From positions 86,640,213 through 86,704,212 of the forward strand of contig OW799236.1 of assembly GCA_941918925.1 (NCBI GenBank): DNA of 64,000 nt, in the 5' to 3' direction. The DNA is from Phyto melanocephala. Its lineage: Eukaryota > Arthropoda > Insecta > Diptera > Rhinophoridae. Shown piece by piece: positions 12,349 to 23,863 of this stretch. The notes under the pieces are model-generated. The model searched no databases, had not been told where the DNA came from, and saw nothing but the letters and a program-made list of their open reading frames with translations. A program made the translations under genes and the position numbers. How positions within the stretch are numbered: the stretch's first letter is position 1; each line of letters begins with the position of its first letter.

Positions 12349-13219
12349 CATATGGACATTTCCACGAATATTTTAACCACGACTGTAAAATAAAAACTCT
12401 TGAAAGTTTTTCAATATAATTTTATTGATAAAAAAAAATACTCAAATTTTACTATGCGCAGGTATTAAGAGCTTATTAAATTATTTTAAGAGCAATAATA
12501 AGAGTTTAATCTGATTATCTCATTGACTTATTTTAAAGAATTGCAATCAACTATTTTTTTTGGCGACTTAATTGTAAAAATAAATTGTAATTTTAAGTAT
12601 GCTTTAAAATTAAGGTAACAACAACAATTAACAAGACCAATAAGATATTTTTTTGATTTCCCTTAGATATTATTTTAATGTCACGTACGTAGTGCAAAAA
12701 CATTATTTGTCTCCGTCATTTGTATTTGAACAGTCGCAAGAGCACCTAATTTAAAATTTAACTTTTTTTCTTCACATAATATTAATATTATTACCTAAGA
12801 ATACTATTAGAGAAAAATCTGTCACGTACGATATATCACGAACGATATTAAATTAAATTTATTATAAAATCATTTAAAGATTATTTTCAATTAAGTATGA
12901 TGGATTTTAAATGAAAAGTACTTGATTTATTAAAAAAAAATAAAAAAAGAAGAAATACCTCCCAAGATTCGCATATTTTTTCATATTTTCATATATACCT
13001 CAAAATCACTTCTGTTTTATGTCACGTACGATATATTCTTATTTTTCTGGGTATTTTAGACATCAATGATTCGAACATAATTATTTTTTTTTTAAATAAA
13101 TACCCTTTGAATGAAACATAAAGATCTAATTTTGTGTCAGTTACTCTTACTTTAGCAAAAATTACTCCTGTTTATAGGAGTACAAATGTCACGTACGATG
13201 ACATGGCAATGCCCATATG
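12349..13219. mobile_element. Unclassified inverted-repeat element with TGTCACGTACGAT clusters
   Basis: It interrupts an older repeat, so its boundaries are constrained. The ends CATATGGACATTTCC (12349) and, inverted, CATATGGGCATTGCC (ending 13219) form an imperfect 15-base terminal inverted repeat. Inside, the motif (T)GTCACGTACG recurs at about 12680, 12821, 13021 and 13189, always in the same orientation, with a diverged copy (cacgaacgat) near 12837. There is no coding sequence. Clustered identical motifs inside a transposon often serve as transposase binding sites, but here that is inference. The superfamily is unknown and the target duplication is unclear. Confidence 0.6.
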
Positions 13220-13411
13220 TGATTCTTAATTCTTACATAGTTATGTGAATTCTATTAGTTAAGTCCATTTATTGGATACTCATATTGGTGGGGTTAAATT
13301 AATTGTTTCAAACGCCATCTTGGATTTTAATTTTTTTTAGTATTTGCTGTGTTCCACTGGGAAAGTCCTTTCGTTTGATGCCAATATTGAGGGAGTTGAA
13401 GTGGGTACATT

Positions 13412-14187
13412 TTTTTATACCCTTCACACAGTGAAAAAGGGTCATTCCGTGTGAAATTTCTACAATTTTCTTTTCCGACCCCATAAAGTATATATTTTCT
13501 GAAAGCTTATGAATAGGGGAATCGATTAAGCTCTGTCAGTCTGTCCGTCTGACCGTCTGTCCGTGTATATGTTGATATCAACTTTTTAAAGTCCCCGATA
13601 TCGCTTGGACGCGGGTGAGGTATTAAAATATCAGAAATATTCGGGAGTAGAACGGTATTGAAAATCAGAAACATCGGTACATAAACAACTGAGATATGAG
13701 CAAAAACCCACGACCACCTCGATTTTTTATTCACAAAAACAACATTACAACAACAACATACATACATACAAACGTGTATACTGGTTAGAGAAAACGTGGC
13801 ATCGAATCCCAGCTGAGCCAAAAAAAATTTTGTTTTATATTTTTTTTTAAATTTTTTTTTTATTTAATTTTTTATTTTTTATTTAATATATTATTTATAT
13901 TTTTATTATTTTTTTTTAATATTTTTCTTAATATTTTTTTTTTAATTTTTTTTTAAATTTTTTTAAATATTTTTTTTTTATTTTTTTTTATTTTTTTTTT
14001 TTTTATTTTTTTTTTAAACATACATACGTAAATTTATAATTTTACAATGGGATGTTTTTATATATGTTTATGTATGTACGTATTTTATATGGGATGAATG
14101 ATGATACAAACTACTGTTATTGCATGACTACACGTTGTGAAGGGTATGTAAGATTCGGCACGGCCGAATATAGCGCTCTTACTTGTT
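13412..14187 (+). mobile_element. DINE-1-like element, complete, nested insertion
   Basis: It starts TTTATACCCTTCACACAG with an immediate inverted partner 'gtgaaaaagggt'. It then has 'ccgaccccataaagtatata', a 'cagtctgtccgtctgaccg' block and a ~190-base T-rich tract (about 13826-14020). It ends 'gaagggtatgtaagattcgg' followed by the ATTCGGCACGGCCGAAT hairpin and CTCTTACTTGTT. All expected landmarks are present. It is nearly the same sequence as 31742-32510, inverted. A 104-codon antisense frame (13507-13821) recurs in that copy but shows only repeat composition, so it is not annotated as a gene. Confidence 0.8.
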
Positions 14188-14960
14188 AATTACTAGATTT
14201 GACCAATGTATAGAATAATTGCACGCCATATTGGATTTAAATTTTTTTATAATGCCTTATATTTGATTAATCAAGTCCTTTCTCCATATCATTCCTTTTT
14301 GTTGTCCAAAAGCTAAAAAATCGATTTTCGTTTCTAAATTTTTGGGTGAACACTGAAGCATTTGTATTTTTGTGCTTATATCTTAGTTAGTTTAAACCGA
14401 TTTGTCTAGTTTTCTCGGGAATTATTAGCAAGGGGTCTTTATTTTGTTTAAAAATTAATTAAGAGCTTAAGTAATTTGAAGTATTAAAAAATATATTTTT
14501 TCAAAATTATTTTTGCCTATAACTTTGTCGGTTAGTAACCGATTTATCCAAATTTCGGTATGAATATATCTCTAGAGGCATATTAAAATTATAAGTAGTA
14601 TCCAGGGGCTGTATAAATTAACTTGAGGCTGAAAATGTTGATTTCTGTAGTAAAAGATTGGGAAAAAACAAAGGCAGTAGTGTTTGTTTGCTCATATCTC
14701 AGAAAGTTATGGGGCGATAATGCTGGATTTAAATAAGGATTCATTTTCGGATATTCTCAAAAGACTGACTCGACATACACATTTGCTTAAGATGTGAGGG
14801 CTTCTGAAAGTTGATTTCAACTAACACACGGACACGGTTCAATCGACTCCCCTAGTCATAAGCTTGCAGAAAATATATAATTTGTGGAGTCGAAAATCAA
14901 TAAACTAGAAATTTAAAACGAAGTTACAAAGCTATATATACCCTTGGCGCCACAGCTGAA

Positions 14961-16223
14961 GATGGATAAATAAAATATTGTAAAAAGTAAATTATTTAAT
15001 AAATTTTATTAATTTTGTAAAAATTTCTAAAGTAAAAAAAAAAAATAAAAATATTTAAAAAAAAATATTAGAAATTATTTTGAGTAACGTCAATGTATAG
15101 TTTGCTTTAAGCTTACTAAATATAAATGGAGTGACTTTAAACTAACGTTTAAGTATCTGACTTTAAGTTAATTTTAGAGTCATCCAGAGGTATTTGTTAT
15201 TATTGTTTTTGCAATTAATAACAAAAATACCATTCCGAAGAAAAAAAAAACACACACACAGACCGCTTTTTTTAAGATTTATAAATTTCTTCTACTTAAT
15301 ACAATTTTATAAATAACACAACACCATTAACAACTCTCTAGTCATCCTATAAGTATGCTTTAATGTAACTCATATGTGTTATACCAAAGGTATGCATAAG
15401 ACTTGCAGCTCTCTTTTTATTAAATTTTATAAATCATAATGGTTTTAAAAGCTCTGTTTTCTTTTTTTTTTTTTGATAAAACTTTAAAAAAAGTATGTAT
15501 ATTATAAATTAAATTTACTTAAAAGTACTTAAGTGTATTTTTTGTTATGCGTTAAGTTGTTTTTTTTTCTCTGTGCTGTCATACATGTAAAAAATATGAA
15601 CATAATATGTTTGTGCTATTTACGCATTTGAGGGATTAAAAAAAGCACATGTAAAACATTTTTACTACTCCACTCATGCTTAAATATTTTTCAACTTATC
15701 TTTTTTGTATGAAAATTGAAATTGTAGAAAAAACTTACACATACAAAAAATAAAACTCATATAGAAAAAGAATTCATGTAAATTGAATTCAAATTCAATT
15801 TGAACTTTTCAATTTAGCCTTGTCTTTTTTCTTTCTGTTGAATTTAACAACTCTATGCCGTATGTTGTGCCATAATAAAAAAAAAGCAAAAAAGAAGTGA
15901 AAGGAAAAAGTTAGTGAAATGTGAAAAAATAAAATAAATTAAGTTTGTAAAATAAAATTGTACTCGTATATGAAAAATTATTACTTTTTGTTAAGAGAAC
16001 GATTTTATGCACTTTTAAACAATTTTTTATATTTGAAATTATATAAAACTAAATGAAAATTTTAAGTGTTTCACTATGCAGTGGAAAATGGCGATATGTT
16101 TAGTTTGTTATTAGGTATGTATGTTAGACATAACGGATCTGTTGAGCAATTTATTTTTACAGATTAAGTTTGATTTACAATTTTAGGCATTAAACATTTT
16201 CTTGGTTGACAGCAATATCTTAA
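14961..16223. other. Gene-free AT-rich stretch
   Basis: It contains poly(A) and poly(T) tracts (about 15036-15045, 15240-15250, 15460-15475) and a short CA run near 15250-15260. No supported genes or repeats. Confidence 0.45.
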
Positions 16224-16470
16224 AGTACACGAAATGTAAAAAGCCACATGCACATGTGGGTCTGACGTCACTAAAATTTTCAGCACTTTGGTGACATTTT
16301 TTAAAATAGTCATAGTAACTGCATGCGGTAAGATGGTGATATTACACGAAATGTATTTTAGTCCAAAAATGGAAAGAAACACATCATTTATGCTTTTTGA
16401 TGACGACAAAATTACGTCACAGTCACAGCCACAGCCACATGCGTATGTGACATATTACATTTCGTGTACT
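16224..16470. mobile_element. MITE/foldback element with AGTACACGAAATGTAA ends
   Basis: AGTACACGAAATGTAA at 16224-16239 is exactly inverted at 16455-16470. The arms continue imperfectly for about 60 bases (ccacatgcacatgtgg against cacatacgcatgtgg, then tgacgtcac against gtgacgtaa). A third copy of the core, tacacgaaatgta, lies near 16345. Overlapping frames on both strands (16164-16409, 16288-16515) simply reflect the inverted repeat. No target duplication was identified. Confidence 0.7.
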
Positions 16471-16773
16471 ACAGACTTTAGTAATATAGAGCCGAAATGT
16501 TATTTAATGCGCTGATTACTTTAGGTTGTAGTTATGTTTCGCTCAGCCTCTGGTAATTAACAGAATATACTGGTGTGTGTGTGTGTGCGGGATCTTTGTG
16601 AAAATTTACAAATTATTACTATTAGACAGTGTTGCTAATTCTTGGAGACCAAAAAAGGCTAAATTTTATACCAAAAAGATCTAAAAAGAGGTTATAAAAG
16701 GCTTCAAAGAGGCCAAACATTTTAAAGGAGTTTTTTTTAAAAACAATCAGTTTTTAGTGAGAAACAAGTATAG
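16471..16773. other. Short spacer with (TG)n and a hAT-like end
   Basis: A (GT)7 tract lies at about 16572-16587. 'acagtgttgctaattc' at 16627 resembles hAT-type termini (CAGTGTTGCCA-like), but no partner end was found, so this is only a suggestion. Confidence 0.3.
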
Positions 16774-18037
16774 TTTTTATATCTGCCACCAAAAAAAAAG
16801 GTGGGGGTATATTCATATTGTCATTACGTTTGTAACACATCGAAATATCCATTTTAGACCGCATAAAGTATATATATTCTGAATCAGGGTTTGATTTGAT
16901 GACGATCTAGCTATGTCCGTCCGTCTGTCCGTCTGTTGAAAGCACGATAGAGGTCGCACCGAAAAAGCTAGGGGGCTCAAATTTTGCCAGAATATTTCGT
17001 ATACACAAGTTTTGTTTGGTATTGACGGGAAAAATCGGAATATAAGGAAGAGAGTTATAGCTCGTAATGCAAGAGTTGATCAAAAAACCATGTCCTTCTA
17101 ACATCGAATAAAATGCAATTGTGTCCAAATGCATTAACGTAGAGACATGAAATTTCGAATGTATATTTCTTGAGTAAAAAAAATATTTTTCCCCGAATAT
17201 TGCTTAAGTCTGTGAGTTAGGAAAGGAGTTATATATCAAAATGTACGAAAATTTATACCGCACAGTGCATTTTTCGGTATATACAAAACTTAAAACCTAA
17301 TAAAACTGACAAAATAAGATAAATGATGCTGAAGTTCGGAAACGTTGCTCTTTGGTCAAAAGCTTTGTACTAACGGAAAATAAATGTGACACGCCCACTG
17401 TAACACCTACCTCCCACAAAACACTTTATCCCTAATTCAAATAATTTCTATATGTACAAAGTTTTTGGAATAATAAAGGACTACATTGAAATATCTAAGT
17501 TGTAGTCATTAGCAGAAACAACTTCGACACGCGTACTAGAATGCCCACTTTTCACGTAATCTGCTGCCAATAAAATTAAAATGCTCATAAAACCGACAAA
17601 ATTAGAGGTATGTAAGATGATGAAATTTCGTACATACAGCTTTTCAGTCATTGTCATTGTTATGCCAGAAAATGAAGGTGACACGCCCACTTTAACGCCT
17701 ATCTCTTATATAATGCTTTCTCTAAAATTCATATAATCTCTCTATAAATAAAGATTTCGGAAGAATAAAGCACTATTTTGAAATATCTGAGTTTTATTTT
17801 TTACGAGAAACTATATTGACACGCCTACATTAACGCCCACTTTCATTGAAAGAATAAATTTACGAAAACATTTTGCTAGCATATCGAAGTTATACAAAGA
17901 AAGTGATACATATTTTATTATAAACAGATTATTCCATAGCGATTAACAAAATAATAAATTTTGTGCTGTAAAAGTACTTAAAATTGGTGGTGGGTATAAA
18001 ATATTCGGCACAGCCGAATATAGTGCTCTTAGTTGTT
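16774..18037 (+). mobile_element. DINE-1-like element, family 2, complete
   Basis: The 5' end has a self-complementary block (gccacc, A-run, ggtggggg) followed by 'tatattcatattgtcatta', 'accgcataaagtatatata' and 'catagctag'-type sequence with 'gtccgtccgtctgtccgtct'. The interior has several 'gacacgcccact' units. The 3' end has 'ggtggtgggtataaa', the ATTCGGCACAGCCGAAT hairpin (18003-18019) and 'tagtgctcttagttgttt'. This is the best-bounded copy of family 2 (others at 27081-29533, 45236-45586 and 61022-62224). No protein is encoded. Confidence 0.8.
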
Positions 18038-18249
18038 TTTTTTTAATTTTGCATGTTTTGTTGCTCACGAATGCATAATGGATAAGAAATAATGGTAGAC
18101 ACAAAAAACATTTTTAAATATATAAATTTAGCTTGTAAACAGCTAAATTCGCAATGCTGCTATTAGATGGCATTGCCACTACATAAGCCTCCCGTTGGCA
18201 TGTCTTCGTAGATAGTCCCTGGCTAGGGTCTATTGTCAATGATGGGTAG

Positions 18250-18900
18250 AGGGGTGGGACCAACACCTCATGGAACCATAAGTAAGGAGAATAAAACTTC
18301 TGTTCAATTCGAAGAGTTGAGGCTGACCACAGAACAAAAGGGTCCGCCATCTAACGTTTTTCCAAACTAGTGCTTATTTCTTGAATGGTAACACTTAGCT
18401 CATGTCTGACTTGACAGACAATTAGTTTTATCCTTCCGCTAAACGAATATGGTTGTGTATACGCTTGAACAACGCTGGGAAATATTGCGACATTACTTTG
18501 GCCGATTTTGCCAAAAAATCATCTTTTCAGATGAAGCTCATTTTGATCTTGCCGGGTATGTAAACAAGCAAAATTGTCGCATTTGCGGCACAGAAATACC
18601 GCACACATTTTTCTTCGAAAATGAGCAAGGATTGGCCGTAGTCAATGGCGATCGTTATCGGGCCAAGTTGAACGAATATTTGTTCACAAAAATTGAAGAG
18701 GAGAATATTGGCAACATTTGGTTTTAACAGGGCGGCGCTACGTGCCACACAACCGAAGTTACACTTAAAAAAAAAAAGAAGTTATTTGGCGGACCCTTTA
18801 TATAGTACCACAGTAAGCTCCTCGAACTTGTTCTAGTCTTATTATTGGTGAGGTCTTTTCGGAGAGAAGGTGGTGGCAGTTGTTTCTCCCTAGGGTGAAA
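18250..18900. repeat. Possible diverged inverted arms around a mariner relic
   Basis: GGGTCCGCC at 18340-18348 is exactly inverted at 18788-18796 (GGCGGACCC). Weaker inverted similarity extends outward ('ttcgaagagttgagg' on the left; 'ctcctcgaac' on the right). The mariner fragment lies between them. Either a foldback-type element captured the fragment, or these are diverged terminal arms of the mariner itself. The alignment was done by eye and is weak beyond the nine-base core. Confidence 0.35.
18449..18770 (+). pseudogene. Internally deleted mariner transposase
   Basis: A 92-codon frame joins a transposase N-terminus ('MVVYTLEQRWEILRHYFG') directly to the first catalytic block ('KIIFSDEAHFDLAGYVNKQN'). 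Most of the N-terminal DNA-binding region and linker is therefore missing. A second deletion fuses 'CRICGTE' to 'FFFENEQ', followed by 'VNGDRYRAKLNEYLFTKIEEE' (residues about 69-89) and 'NIGNIWF'. A stop replaces the glutamine before the second catalytic site, and the expected QQDGA motif reads Q-G-G-A-T-C-H-T, so the second aspartate is lost. The C-terminus is missing. The first catalytic Asp (SDEAHF) is intact. This is a dead, deleted copy. Confidence 0.85.
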
Positions 18901-18970
18901 ACAAATTCGGTTTAATATGTATGCTTGACCTGAGTGAGAACAGTAATGTTTCTGGGATTCAAAAAACAAA

Positions 18971-20194
18971 AAAACAGAGAATGTTTAGAAGGCAACTTGG
19001 TTTCAGAAATATCTGAAACATAAGCATTCAGCAACACTTCTCTCGCTGGATAACACATGGGTTGTTGTGTATTATCACTTTAAAACCATTAAAAGAAATT
19101 AAACACTATCTAGGTTCGCTAAAAGGCCTATTACAATACTGACAGGAATACTTACTAAAATAAATGTCAACTCGGTATCCCTACTGGTATTCCCAGAAAA
19201 ATGCTGCAAAATTTGTTTGTTTAGATGAAGAGTCACAGAAAGTTCTAAATCAATATTTATCAATGTCTGTGCTTAAATTGGTTTTCAATTTATGTAGATT
19301 CATTTCCAAGATGTTTAGAAAAATTCATTAAATAAAGAGTGGAAACTTCTCAAAACAGGCGTTTGATGTTTTTTGTTATAAGCAAATGATGATCATTAAT
19401 GTACCAAAAGATCTTTTTGGTATAGTTGCGGGAAATTATAAAATTTTGTAACATTTGTTAAACAAACAGGGTGTACAACACATTCGACTAATGCCGAAGA
19501 TGAAAACACCCTCATTTTGTTATTAAATATTATTATCCTTTTGTCGTTTATTGCCTCTGGCATTATATGACGCCTCGATGACGAATTATATTTACTTTCA
19601 AAACGTTTGTGTCAAGTGTCATTTGCCAACACCCTCTCTTTCTCTGATGAAACAACAAAACTTCTGTCATATTCCATTATAAATACAAACGTTTACGTTT
19701 GTATTCAAAGTTGTATGTTTGTAGAGTATATTTCATAAGGATATTCATTTTTGTTGTTTCTATTTCATTTTAATTTTAAAATGTTTTGTTTTTGTTTGCC
19801 CCGTACATAGATGAGAGCTAAAAATATTATGTAGACTTGAATATTTAAATAACTCCAAAGAAACATAAAATAAAATTTTTGTGGGTTTTTTTCTTCTTTA
19901 TGTTGGCTGTTAGGTGTTGCAAGAGAGAGTATTAGATTAAAATTAGCCTACAAGGCATTTTTGATAATTTCATAAACACATTTAGACACATACACACAGT
20001 TAAATGGTAAATGTTATACCATTTGGCAATGATGTCAGCCATAAATGAAAACAATTACAATTTTCAATTTTAATATTTAAACAGTTGAATGAAACTTGAA
20101 AATGAAATCAACATTTTGAGCTTTTATTAATAACAAAATTTTAAACGATTTCTGTGTTGTTGTTGTTGTTGCTGTTTTTGTTTTATATTAGTTA
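18971..20194. other. Gene-free stretch
   Basis: No supported gene. A TGT/TTG trinucleotide tract lies just before the Helitron (about 20154-20172). The remainder looks unique. Confidence 0.45.
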
Positions 20195-20931
20195 CTAGCC
20201 AAACCCGGCGAGCGTTGCTACGCCCCTTAATGAATCAAAATGCATTCTGAATTTTAATTGGATATCAAGTGCAAAAACCTAAAAATTAAAATTTTTTATG
20301 GGCGTGGCACTGCCAACTTTTTTAATCACGAATATGTAAAGTCATAACAGTTTAATATGTGTGCAAAGTTTCAGAAGAATCGGTCCAGTGCAAGTAACTC
20401 AAAATTATAACTTTTTTATGGGCGTGGCCCTGCCCTCTCTTCTAATCACAAAATTATAAAATCATAACAGCTTAATATGTGTGTAAGGTTTCAGAATATA
20501 CAGTCCAGTGAAAGTAGATGAAAATTATAACTTTTTTATGGGCGTGGCCCTGCCCCCTCTTCTAATCACAAAATTATAAAATAATAACAGCTTAATATGT
20601 GTGTAAGGTTTCAGAATAATCAGTCCAGTGAAAGTAGATGAAAATTATAACTTTTTTATGGGCGTGGCCCCGTCCACTTTTCTTATCACGAAAGTATAAA
20701 GTAATGACAGCTCAATATGTGTGCAAAGTTTCAGAAATATCGGTCAAGTGCAAGTAGCTAAAAATGGTAACTAATTTTTTATGGGCGTGGCCCGCCCACT
20801 TTTTTCACCCATAAACACTCCCTGGAATGTGTACAACAACTTGTCAAAGTTTGAGCCCGATCGGTTTTACAGCTTCGGAGTCTATAGCTAACACACAAAC
20901 ACACACACAGAGTTTCACTTTTATATATAGA
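20195..20931 (-). mobile_element. Non-autonomous Helitron, family A, copy 2
   Basis: On the plus strand it begins with CTAG (20195-20198) and the hairpin region 'cccggcgagcgttgctacgc', and ends 'acttttatatatagA' (the reverse complement starts TCTATATATAAAAGTG). The interior is about five tandem units with a 120-base period: 'tttatgggcgtggc' recurs near 20296, 20416, 20536, 20656 and 20780. Units two and three are almost identical, pointing to local duplication. It is the same family as 10011-10621 in the opposite orientation, but longer. Confidence 0.8.
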
Positions 20932-21397
20932 TTTTAAAAATGATATAAAGTTGAAAAATCTGTTTGTGATGTAGAAGATCTTAAAGAAAATAAAATAAAA
21001 AAAGAAAGATTTGGCAAACAAAACCTGAAGCATAATTTTGGGGATTAATAAACTAAATAATAAAAGCAGTAGGATTAAAGGATTCTTTAAAGTAATTTTC
21101 TTTAATTTCTCTAAAACTTACAAAATTATTTTCATGTCATTTTTAATTTCCATCTACATACCTCTAGCTACAGCCTTTTATAACGCTTATGCCTTTTCAG
21201 CAAACAATTTAGCAAAGCATATTTTTAGGCAATTTTTGCAGAATCACAATTTCTATATTGACCCTAAAATTGCTTTTTTGACAACAAACAAATTGTTATT
21301 ATTGCATATTGACATTTTTTTATTAACATTTAAATTTTAACGATGCCATTATAAAATGTTCTTCTATTTTCGAAATATTTTGTAAAGTGTGTGCCTA

Positions 21398-21425
21398 AGA
21401 GAGAGAGAGAGAGAGAGAGAGAGAG
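21398..21425. repeat. (AG)n microsatellite
   Basis: Fourteen uninterrupted AG dinucleotides. It is a simple repeat, likely polymorphic. Confidence 0.9.
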
Positions 21426-22799
21426 GCAGAAAGTCGCCTAAGAGTATGTGGTACATGGTACTATGCACCGATATGCCTGCCCAAAAATATGCAAAATCTG
21501 TTTACAACAATTATTATTTTCAAATTGATATTTATGAAGTCATTTATGAAATGTTTTTCTACCCAACAACCATGTACACAATTTGTGGCAATACAAACAA
21601 TTTGTTTTTGTCCAATTTTACGTTTCTCTTTATATTAATTTTTTCCGTTTTTTTTTGTTTCTGTTTATACACTTTTGCCACTCTTGAGGTTGATGTGGTG
21701 GTTTGAGGGCTGGAAAAAATGCAATGAAAAAATTGCATCTCAGTGGTATGTGTGAAGAGTGCATCGGCTGGCTTTTTTTTTTGTTGCACTACAAACGAGG
21801 CATCCTATTAAAATGTGAACTAAATATTAAATGAACGATAAGCAGAAGGTGTGTGTGCCTCCAGAGATGGCAATGGCCTACAAGCATTACTATGATGATG
21901 ATGATGCACGTTAAGCATTTATATGAGATGGTTGGTAGTTAATGAAAAATATAATTTGAATTTTATGTTATGGTCTTTGAATACAGCGACCAACCAACTA
22001 CGACAGCAGGAACAAATAAGGATGCCTCACAAATGCGAGAAAAATGAGAATGTCGTTACATTTTATAACCCATAAATGTTGCACAATTGCATTTCATCGC
22101 CCAAATGTGTGGCCTGAGTTGTGTATAAAATGTTGTATGCATTTGCATCAAGTGCATGTTCTGCTTCTCATTTTTTTCTTATTTATCTTTTACATTTATG
22201 GCTCTTTTTCGGTTACGGTTGGCACCAGCATACGCCACGTCATCTTTTTGTTTTAATATTTTTCTATATTGGGAGGTTTTACTCTTTAAAATTTTTATGT
22301 TAGCTTTACTTACAGTTTGTCTCTTTCATTGCACTTTGGTTAAATGTTTATTAATTTTATTGAACAATTAATTAAATGCCACATCATACACTATACTATA
22401 TTTGAATGTAGACATGCAAGTTACAAGTAGCATATGCAATAAGCAATTATGCACTTGCTGCAATATAAATACGTACAAGTTTCATTGTTTCACTTGGACT
22501 CGTTTGGAAGTCACCACAATATTTTTAGTTGGATAAAGTATTGTCCATACGGCCGCTGTTGGTGATGATGATGTTGATGACAATGATAAGCAGACTTTTG
22601 TAAATGCATTTGCAGGAACAAGTTAAAAATGATGTTGCAAAATATTGAAATACACTCGAAAAAAGAAGATATTTTATAAGAAAAATATCGTATTGAATCT
22701 AGTTAAGAAATAAAAAATAAATTCGTGTCCCTCATATTCATTTGTCAAATTTAATAGTTCTTTATATGGGCTCCTTGAAAAATGGCGAATAAAAAAAAA

Positions 22800-22870
22800 C
22801 ATAAAATGAAAAATGGCTCCAATTTCAAAAATGAAAAATGGCTCCTATTTCAAAAATGAAAAATTTCCCA
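22800..22870. repeat. Short A-rich tandem repeat (~24-base unit)
   Basis: The unit 'aaaaatgaaaaatggctcc' followed by (a/t)atttc occurs twice in full and then decays. Looser 'aaaatgaaaaatggc' echoes continue to about 23020. It has no coding potential. Confidence 0.6.
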
Positions 22871-23863
22871 AATATTAAATAAATAATAAAAATGATAAAA
22901 TAAATGATAAAAATGGGAAGGAAAATGGACTCCAAATTAAGAAATCAAAAATTGCGCTAAAGTCATCTTAAAATATCGGCCTTAATTAAAAATTCCCCAA
23001 AAGTCAAAATGAAAAATGGCCCAAAATTTTTACATTAAAGGCAACAACAAGAAAATTTGTGCCCTTTTTTGCGTTTATGTGGTCAAGTATTATTTAAAAA
23101 TTTTAAGTGATATTTTGTGTTTGAAAAAGTAATAATTATAAATGGTGAAGTAATATGTTCCAATAATATTCCAATTTTCGCGATATGGAAAATTACTTTA
23201 AATAATTTTTAAAAATATAAACCAAACAAATTTGGAGACTTAGTTTTCTCTTTGGAGATCTAGTTCATTTGGGGACGAAAAATTGTAAGTCCCAAGTAAA
23301 TTGAAGTTACTCCCATTGGAAAAAGTCACAACAGAAATTTAATAAACCCCTTTGAAAAATAAAGTTTGGTGTTAATTATATAAAAGTAAATTAGAAGGAA
23401 AAATTATCAAATGTTCATTCCCAAGTTCGTCAACACATCGTCTATTAACACAAATTACAAGAAAATAAAAATGTTCAATTTATTGTGATTTGTGAGCACA
23501 CAGCCTCACAGTAAAAAGACGTCGAATATAAAGAAATAACACGCAGAATTCTTAAGTGTCTATACAGATTAAACAAATCTATATTTATAATATATTATAC
23601 AAAAATTTAAACCTGTTCATGATGTATTTTTGAAATAAATTTGGCGGCAGTTGGAAATTTTTGTTTATTTGTCAGTCTGTCTTTCTGAACTCAGTTTAGG
23701 CAAAAACAAATAGATCGATATTGATAAAAATGGTTTAAATTTTACTTATTATAGAAAATCTAAAATTTTTTAAGATTATTTTTTACTTACTTGTAAATGC
23801 GAATTATGTTGGTTCATGAAAATTTTTAAAATTGCTTGTAATTCAAAAATGCATTTAAGTAAA

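Larger units (their letters stand above)
12268..14960 (-). mobile_element. Old DINE-like family 1 element broken by two later insertions
   Basis: Three pieces line up with the intact copy at 4061-5087: 12268-12348 ('aaacaagtaatag', 'atttcatgttatatgccatt'), 13220-13411 ('tattggatactcatattgg', 'tttgatgccaatattgagg') and 14188-14960 ('actagatttgaccaatgta', 'ctcatatctcagaaagttat', final 'ctatatatacccttggcgcc'). The gaps are filled by a terminal-inverted-repeat element (12349-13219) and by a younger DINE-like element in the opposite orientation (13412-14187). Divergence from other copies is high, consistent with the oldest layer here. Confidence 0.75.
20932..23863. other. Gene-free stretch, low-complexity rich
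   Basis: Several short frames (21038-21340, 21389-21706, 22044-22371) are AT-biased, overlap in several phases, have no recognisable domain and are not supported as genes. The stretch contains a GA microsatellite, ATGATGATG runs near 21892 and 22565, and an A-rich tandem repeat, annotated separately where clear. Confidence 0.45.

Noticed and set aside
13507..13821. Protein-coding gene (104 codons), also 32088-32411
   Set aside because: It lies wholly within DINE-like repeats and includes the repeat's gacggacag and tttatgggg-type landmarks; the shared frame follows from sequence identity of the copies.
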